IMG/VR virus record: IMGVR_UViG_3300044957_000646
Span: 1 to 42,956 of that record
Length of the DNA: 42,956 bases
Direction: 5' to 3' (one strand)
Source of the DNA: a virus
Position 1 is the first letter of the stretch. Every line of letters begins with the position of its first letter. Positions 38,757-42,956 of the stretch are shown piece after piece. Below the pieces are notes generated by a model. It was not told the origin of the DNA. It did not search any database and worked only from the letters and a program-made list of their open reading frames with translations. The position numbers and the translations under genes were made by a program.

Positions 38757-38832
38757 TGGTGCCTCGGGCGCGGGTCGAACGCGCGACCGTCCGCTTAGAA
38801 GGCGGATGCTCTGTCCACTGAGCTACCGAGAC
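38757..38832 (-). tRNA. tRNA-Arg (anticodon UCU)
   Basis: Minus-strand cloverleaf: acceptor GTCTCGG/CCGAGGC (one G-U), D arm GCTC/GAGC, anticodon stem TCCGC/GCGGA with loop CTTCTAA, T arm GCGCG/CGCGC, discriminator A and encoded CCA. It reads AGA and, by wobble, AGG. AGG is very frequent throughout this window. Confidence 0.92.
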
Positions 38833-38839
38833 GCGCCCA

Positions 38840-38915
38840 TGGTAGGCCCGGCGGGAATTGAACCCGCGGCCACTGACTTATAAGGTCAGTGCTCTCACCA
38901 CTGAGCTACGGGCCG
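38840..38915 (-). tRNA. tRNA-Ile (anticodon UAU), C1-U72 mismatch
   Basis: Minus-strand cloverleaf: acceptor CGGCCCG against CGGGCCT, D arm GCTC/GAGC, anticodon stem CTGAC/GTCAG with loop CTTATAA, T arm GCGGG/CCCGC, discriminator A and encoded CCA. Position 1 is C and position 72 is U, an unpaired end that elongator tRNAs normally avoid. It is 7 bases from tRNA-Arg, so the pair is likely one transcript. The anticodon reads AUA. Confidence 0.85.
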
Positions 38916-38940
38916 CCACCCTAGGCAAGGAGAAGCATAC

Positions 38941-39357
38941 ATGATCGCGATGACGATTGGCCTGCGCGTGTTCATGGTCGTGCGGGCATTCGGGCCGGGC
39001 CACTATGAGCTGAGCATGGCGACAATGGCAGCATTGGTGGCCGACATCAGTCCGAAGCTGGCGGCCGAGGAGGTTGACCCCGTCGAGATTCTTGAGGCAC
39101 TCGCATGGCTCGACAGTACTGATGAGGCCATGGCCAAGGAGACTGGGTCGGCACGGACGTTTGTGTTTCTCAGCATGAAGCAGATCGGTGATGGCACCTC
39201 TGTTTCTTGGCATGAAGCAGATCGCAAGTGGCATGGGTCTGACTACTCTAGGGTCGTGGCAGTCTTCGAGCGAGAGAACCCAAGCCTAGGAAGCCGCTTC
39301 ATGGCGGATCTCTTTGGGTCTGAGTACCCTACAGTCGTTGGCGAGACGGTGTTGTAG
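38941..39357 (+). CDS. unrecognised protein (138 aa) before the repeat block
   Basis: ATG with AAGGAG upstream. Hydrophobic, helical N-terminus (MIAMTIGLRVFMVVRAF) and several mixed segments (MAALVADISPKLAAEEVDP, EILEALAWLDS, SARTFVFLSMKQIG). The TAG stop lies within the first TGTAGGCTACT repeat. No family is recognised; its position next to the repeat cluster makes a regulatory or replication link possible. Confidence 0.55.
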   Translation: MIAMTIGLRVFMVVRAFGPGHYELSMATMAALVADISPKLAAEEVDPVEILEALAWLDSTDEAMAKETGSARTFVFLSMKQIGDGTSVSWHEADRKWHGSDYSRVVAVFERENPSLGSRFMADLFGSEYPTVVGETVL

Positions 39358-39468
39358 GCTACTCGGCCCAGATTGTAGGCTACTTGGAGGCTACTTCTGC
39401 ATGAATTGCATGGCACATAGAAGCAAGCCTGATCTGGAACTGTAGGGTAGTAGCCTACTTTTAGAAGT

Positions 39469-39477
39469 GCTGGTATA
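39469..39477 (+). promoter_or_regulatory. possible extended -10 promoter in the repeat block
   Basis: TGGTATATT (39469-39477) is an extended -10-like element; no good -35 is present. A near copy of the 11-base repeat (39449-39459) lies 10-20 bases upstream, where a bound protein could block or help RNA polymerase. This is a weak call. Confidence 0.3.
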
Positions 39478-39501
39478 TTCGTGTGGGTGAAAAGAGTTTG
39501 A

Positions 39502-39522
39502 CCCCCGTATATAGTACGGGGG
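39502..39522 (+). other. strong inverted repeat in the non-coding block
   Basis: CCCCCGTA (39502-39509) and TACGGGGG (39515-39522) are exact complements with a 5-base TATAG loop. TTTGAC stands directly before it. No T-run follows, so it is not a terminator. It may be an operator, a structural element of an origin, or an RNA hairpin. Confidence 0.55.
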
Positions 39523-39603
39523 GCGAAGAGGATTGGGCCTCGTGCAATGGGTCGCCTAAAATAGGAAAGTTGCCGAGTAGCCTACAAGCCAAGGAGAACT
39601 GCA

Positions 39604-39924
39604 TTGAACCGTACCGACATGCTTGACAAGGACAGCGAGGCAGGGGAGCACCTGCTTGAGACTCTTGCTCGGATCGAGGCGGGGCTACTTGAAAGTAACC
39701 GTGTGTACACCAAGCTCCTGTCGCGAGTGGCAGTCATCAAGGTGACAGTCGATGACATTGAGGCGAAAGTCAAGAAGCACGACGCCGAGCTTGTAGAGAC
39801 AGGCAAGCTGTGCGACGAGCTGATCGGCGGCCTGCGCGATGTCATGGAGGCGACCCTCAACATGCAGGGCAAGAGTCTCAGTGACGCCGAGGGACTTGCG
39901 CCCGACGAAGAAGGCATGCTATAG
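39604..39924 (+). CDS. coiled-coil protein (106 aa), TTG start
   Basis: TTG 39604 is seven bases after AAGGAGA; ATG 39619 is an alternative. The product is a long charged helix with heptads (EHLLETLARIEAGLLESNRVYTKLL, VDDIEAKVKKHDAELVETG) and an acidic C-terminus (AEGLAPDEEGML). It is the last gene before the terminator that precedes the giant gene. No family is recognised. Confidence 0.6.
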   Translation: MNRTDMLDKDSEAGEHLLETLARIEAGLLESNRVYTKLLSRVAVIKVTVDDIEAKVKKHDAELVETGKLCDELIGGLRDVMEATLNMQGKSLSDAEGLAPDEEGML

Positions 39925-39945
39925 TCTGCTGTCGCGGACTGGCGA

Positions 39946-39970
39946 TGGTGTCACCAGCCTGTTGCTGGTG
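39946..39970 (+). promoter_or_regulatory. overlapping hairpins upstream of a terminator
   Basis: TGGTG (39946-39950) can pair with CACCA (39952-39956) only with a too-small loop, while CACCAGC (39952-39958) pairs with GCTGGTG (39964-39970) around CTGTT. The GCTGG part can alternatively pair with CCAGC of the terminator's left arm. This resembles an attenuator layout, but it may simply be a second small hairpin. Confidence 0.35.
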
Positions 39971-40009
39971 GGATCGGCAAAGACCCAACAATTGAATAGC
40001 GCGCTCTTG

Positions 40010-40045
40010 GGCCAGCCATTTCCCCCGATGGCTGGTCTTTTTTTT
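40010..40045 (+). terminator. strong rho-independent terminator
   Basis: GGCCAGCCAT (40010-40019) pairs with ATGGCTGGTC (40028-40037, one G-U), loop TTCCCCCG, followed by eight T residues (40038-40045). It closes the early/accessory operon or acts as an attenuator ahead of the giant gene at 40090. Confidence 0.92.
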
Positions 40046-40047
40046 AT

Positions 40048-40092
40048 GTCCTCCGTTTCTACAAGTAAGGCTTATTGCGGAGGACACCAATG
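40048..40092 (+). promoter_or_regulatory. hairpin burying the ribosome site of the giant gene
   Basis: GTCCTCCG (40048-40055) is exactly complementary to CGGAGGAC (40078-40085), and the loop is 22 bases. The right arm contains GGAGG (40079-40083), the ribosome site six bases before ATG 40090. Pairing would block initiation until melted by a protein, by RNA processing, or by transcription starting downstream of the left arm. Confidence 0.6.
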
Positions 40093-42956
40093 ACGTTTAC
40101 ATCACGAGGCTTCGGTATCAGAACCAATGCTGACGCACAGAAGGCGCGGCTTGATGAGCTTGCAAGGAGAGTAAACCTAGGGAAGCCTGAAGAGCAGGCC
40201 CCTACTGGCCCCACGGCCGCGGACTACAATGCAGTCGCAGGCCTTGTGCCTGAGGCATTCCCTGCTGGCTTCGAGCCACTGCCCGAGCGTCCAGTCGATC
40301 CAGAGCAGGCAGCCATTGATGCCGCAAGAGCCAGAGCATCGGCGTACCTGAGCGCGCCAGACAACGCTGCGATGCAGACCACAGACATTGGTGGCACGCA
40401 AGTCAGGTCATTGAGGCCGGGCATGACATGGAACTTCACGCCCGAAGAGGCAGCCTCGCGTATCGACACGTTCGAGTCCGCAATCAATGCAGGCGTGAAC
40501 CTCACACCTGCCGAGCGCGAGGAGTACATGGCGGCACAGGCCACCCCCGGCGTGAACATTCGCAAGGGTGGCTGGGACACGGCAGGCAGGAACCTCTTTG
40601 TCGGCGCAACGGGAGGCGTGGCTGCCCCCATTGGCGGTGCCATGCGCTTCATTGGCGAGAATGCTGGCGTGCCGGGCATGGCAGAGAGCGGGGCAGCCAT
40701 CGAGGAAAGCGCGGCTGGGCAACAGGCCAGATTCAATCCGCCGACAAAGGAGCAGCTCGACAAGGCGACGGGCGTGCCTGAGCCGAAGCCAGAGTGGGGG
40801 GCGAACAGCCTGTTCCAAGTCAACACATGGACGGACGGGCGCATGCTTGACCCGAAGTGGTGGGAGGCCCTCGGCGCACAGAACTGGGTCAAGACGACAG
40901 GCATGCAGGGGCTTGGCTCATTTGCTGGAACTGCGCTTGTTACCGCGCCCCTTTCCATGGGGGCGAGCGCACTGCTTGAAGCGCCCATGCTTGTCGTTGG
41001 TGCGCGCTTTGGACTGAAGCCCGGTGTCATTCGAGGCAGCCTTGAGATTGCCGACAGGCTTGGCCTTGGTGGGGGCGATGTCGTTGACGCACTCACAGAA
41101 GCAGCAACTGCATATTCAGATGCAAGACGTGAAGGCAAGTCTATAGACGAAGCAAACAGAATTGCCGGTCAAGTCAGTGCCATGAATGTGGCGACGAATG
41201 TTGCGCTTGGCTCTGCCGGTGAAGTTGCAGCCAAGCTCAAGGGTGCAGGCATGGCGGCACGGAAGCTCAACAATTTGCTGAGACGTAGCCCCGTGCCTGT
41301 TGAGACGCAGCTCGCGACCGCAGAAAGAATGGCATCAGAAGGACTCATTCAAAAAGTCATCCTTGATAAGGTCAAGTCTGCAATTATTGCAGGTGCAAGA
41401 GAGGGACTTCAAGAGGCGCAGCAAGGCAACATTCAGGACACGGCAAAGGACGACACGCCATGGGATGTCATGCGTGCGTACACGAGCGGCAAGTACACGG
41501 ACGACATGCTCGCTGGCGCATTGCTTGGTGGGGGCAGCCGCTTTGTCGGATCAATGCGGACGATGGCAAGGCCAAGCGGTGCGCTCGGCATCATGTCGCA
41601 GCCACAGAAGGCACAGATTGAATCTGTGATTGGCGACAATCCTGTATTCAAAAACCTCCCTGAAGAAAGCGCATCAAGACTTGAGGATCTGAAGAGTCGA
41701 GTATCTTCAGGACAAGTGTCTTTTGATGATGGAGTACGAGAGTTAGTTGACATTGCATTTGAATTGCCATCTGAACATTTTGATGCAATCAGACCAAAAC
41801 TTGACATGCTTGAGGAGAGCGCTGCCGAAAGTGCGACTCAAGAAACAGGAGGTGGTGGGGGCGCACCTCCGACACCGCCACCTACAAAGACGGGCGGAAC
41901 ACCAGTAGATCCAGAAGAGGAGCGCATCAGAAGGCTCATGGATCTAGATGATCCACTCAGGCCGGGGTCAAAACTTATAGATAGATATAGAAGTCTTGCA
42001 AGTCAGGCTCGTCAAGGTGTGCTTACAGCAGATCAACTAAGAAATGATTTGTTTGATCGTATTCAAGATGATAGCAATCTTGATGATGAAGGAGTTAGCG
42101 CTCTTACAGATGCATTGCAAAGTCTTGATATATCTGCTCCACAAAGTGAAGCAGTAGCAAATGCAGAAAGAATGTACGCTGCAAGAGATAGGGAAACAGA
42201 GGAAGTAATCACACCGGAACCTCCAACAAAAAGCTCGTCAAGCATAGCACCTAGTGCAGCTCAAACACCTAGTACTGCTAGGTTTACGAAGCCAGAACAG
42301 ACTATTCCTACAGAGCAAGCGGATGCAGAAGTTCGCAAGGCAGTAGACGAATTCCTTGCACAGAATCCTGACATTAAAATATCTAGAGATATTATATACG
42401 ATCAAAAGTATAAAGATTTTGTGCAAGAATTAACTAATAAATATAATTATACAAGTATATATGCACCTCCTGAGTATAATGAGTTTGCTCCATGGAAAGT
42501 TCCACAAGACTCTGCACGTATGGCTATATATAGTCAGCTAATTCAAGGAAGGCGCGCACAGCAAGCAGGATCACAGCAAGCGGCTACACGTATTATAACT
42601 ACTCCGCAAGCTAGACAGAGGCTTGCAAATCTCGGAATGACAAATGAACAACTTGTACGCTATGTTCCTACTCCAAGCGGAAATAATGGATCATATACTC
42701 TAGCCGACGTAACAAAAGCAGAGAGTCTAATGAATGCGGAGGGTTCCGTCGCGGGAGAGCCTGTTGCCGAACAGCCTGTTGCCAAGCCACCGGCCGCCGA
42801 GCAGCTCGTCACCGAGCCACCGGCCGCCGAGCCACCGGCCGCCGAGCAGCCCGTCACCGAGCAGCCCGTCGCCGAGCGACCAGCCGCCCAACGAGTCGTT
42901 AGGTTTGAAAATCCTTTTATTCAGAAAGCTTTTGAAGCTGCAAAAGAAAATGGACT
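40090..42956 (+). CDS. giant virion or ejection-type protein (partial, at least 955 aa)
   Basis: The frame is open from ATG 40090 to the window's end without a stop, so the gene continues to the right. Visible segments: a Gly-rich membrane-like patch (FVGATGGVAAPIGGAMRFIG, about residues 172-191), a helical GLQEAQQGNIQD...DDMLAGALLGGGSRFVG region (about 446-490) typical of large phage polyvalent or internal virion proteins, a Pro/Thr linker (about 593-605), and a long Gln/Ala-rich, AT-biased part. Near residue 890 there is a Pro-Ala-Glu-Gln repeat encoded by an abruptly GC-rich stretch. It may be an ejected inner-core protein. No enzymatic domain is seen in this part. The ORF is missed by simple gene callers that need a stop. 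Confidence 0.75.
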   Translation, partial: MTFTSRGFGIRTNADAQKARLDELARRVNLGKPEEQAPTGPTAADYNAVAGLVPEAFPAGFEPLPERPVDPEQAAIDAARARASAYLSAPDNAAMQTTDIGGTQVRSLRPGMTWNFTPEEAASRIDTFESAINAGVNLTPAEREEYMAAQATPGVNIRKGGWDTAGRNLFVGATGGVAAPIGGAMRFIGENAGVPGMAESGAAIEESAAGQQARFNPPTKEQLDKATGVPEPKPEWGANSLFQVNTWTDGRMLDPKWWEALGAQNWVKTTGMQGLGSFAGTALVTAPLSMGASALLEAPMLVVGARFGLKPGVIRGSLEIADRLGLGGGDVVDALTEAATAYSDARREGKSIDEANRIAGQVSAMNVATNVALGSAGEVAAKLKGAGMAARKLNNLLRRSPVPVETQLATAERMASEGLIQKVILDKVKSAIIAGAREGLQEAQQGNIQDTAKDDTPWDVMRAYTSGKYTDDMLAGALLGGGSRFVGSMRTMARPSGALGIMSQPQKAQIESVIGDNPVFKNLPEESASRLEDLKSRVSSGQVSFDDGVRELVDIAFELPSEHFDAIRPKLDMLEESAAESATQETGGGGGAPPTPPPTKTGGTPVDPEEERIRRLMDLDDPLRPGSKLIDRYRSLASQARQGVLTADQLRNDLFDRIQDDSNLDDEGVSALTDALQSLDISAPQSEAVANAERMYAARDRETEEVITPEPPTKSSSSIAPSAAQTPSTARFTKPEQTIPTEQADAEVRKAVDEFLAQNPDIKISRDIIYDQKYKDFVQELTNKYNYTSIYAPPEYNEFAPWKVPQDSARMAIYSQLIQGRRAQQAGSQQAATRIITTPQARQRLANLGMTNEQLVRYVPTPSGNNGSYTLADVTKAESLMNAEGSVAGEPVAEQPVAKPPAAEQLVTEPPAAEPPAAEQPVTEQPVAERPAAQRVVRFENPFIQKAFEAAKENG
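42757..42894 (+). repeat. GC-rich Pro/Ala/Glu/Gln coding repeat
   Basis: Units of 4 to 8 codons such as PPAAEQPV, PVTEQPV and PAAEPPAAE repeat about eight times (protein residues about 890-935). The DNA is GC-rich with GCCGCCGAG and CCGGCCGCC, while the surrounding 1 kb is AT-rich. It is in frame and probably encodes a flexible spacer prone to length change. Confidence 0.85.

Larger units (their letters stand above)
39353..39586. repeat. array of TGTAGGCTACT sites in a non-coding block
   Basis: TGTAGGCTACT occurs at 39353-39363 and 39374-39384, its reverse complement AGTAGCCTACA at 39576-39586, and a near copy AGTAGCCTACT at 39449-39459. A degenerate copy (GGAGGCTACT) is near 39386-39395. 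The core GTAG-S-CTAC is a palindrome. The block (39358-39603) has no gene. The sites suggest binding places for a phage regulator or replication initiator. Confidence 0.75.

Noticed and set aside
38840-38915. Initiator-like tRNA because of the unpaired 1-72 end
   Set aside because: The anticodon is UAU, not CAU, and the mismatch is C-U rather than the C-A of initiators.
39498-39526. TTGACC at 39498 as the -35 of a promoter
   Set aside because: No -10-like hexamer lies 15-19 bases downstream; the space is filled by the GC-rich hairpin.
40224-41138. 304-codon minus-strand frame inside the giant gene
   Set aside because: Ser/Ala/Pro-rich mirror sequence with no motif; the plus frame continues coherently on both sides.

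Overview
The window looks like part of the genome of a lytic tailed bacteriophage, probably a metagenome-derived relative of podovirus-like phages. Nearly every base is coding. Genes are packed with ATGA, GTGA or TTGA stop/start overlaps and most carry strong AAGGAGG-type ribosome sites. Terminase, portal, virion, lysis, replication and nucleotide-metabolism genes are present. No integrase was seen. The major capsid protein is not recognisable and both ends cut through virion genes, so the genome continues on both sides. The host cannot be fixed from sequence alone. The dCTP deaminase reads like the mycobacterial bifunctional type, and a GP88-like protein, ThyX and class II ribonucleotide reductase are present, which makes an actinobacterial host plausible but unproven.

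Layout. 1-7797 (+): tail-fibre and virion proteins, holin-like protein, amidase endolysin, a small membrane protein and four tiny lysine-rich ORFs, ending in a bidirectional terminator. 7846-9187 (-): an ECF-type sigma factor followed by thyX. 9186-21744 (+): replication (DNA polymerase III alpha, an SSB-like protein with a consensus promoter, primase-polymerase/SF3 helicase), nucleotide supply (dNMP kinase, class II RNR), an XRE-type protein, two PD-(D/E)XK nucleases, and small and large terminase, with the large subunit split into ATPase and nuclease ORFs. 21712-25231 (-): portal operon with a zinc-protease-like gene, convergent with terminase. 25619-39924 (+): a cassette-like run of mostly unrecognised small genes with embedded recombination and repair functions (putative ssDNA-annealing protein, GP88-like cysteine protein, SNF2-type helicase, dCTP deaminase) and four tRNA genes on the opposite strand. 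39358-39603: a non-coding block with repeated TGTAGGCTACT sites, a candidate operator array or origin. 40090-end (+): a giant, incomplete virion or ejection-type protein behind a terminator and a hairpin that buries its ribosome site.

How the parts fit. RNR, dCTP deaminase (likely with dUTPase activity), ThyX and dNMP kinase form a nearly complete route to dTTP for the phage's own polymerase and primase-helicase. The sigma factor, XRE protein, excisionase-like HTH protein, consensus promoters, RNA hairpins and the repeat array suggest layered temporal control. The tRNAs (Thr-UGU, Lys-UUU, Arg-UCU, Ile-UAU) read A-ending codons that are frequent in the AT-richer virion genes, and tRNA-Arg can also serve the abundant AGG codons.

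Start sites were chosen by ribosome-site spacing and overlaps. Functions of most genes in 25619-39924 cannot be named from sequence alone.
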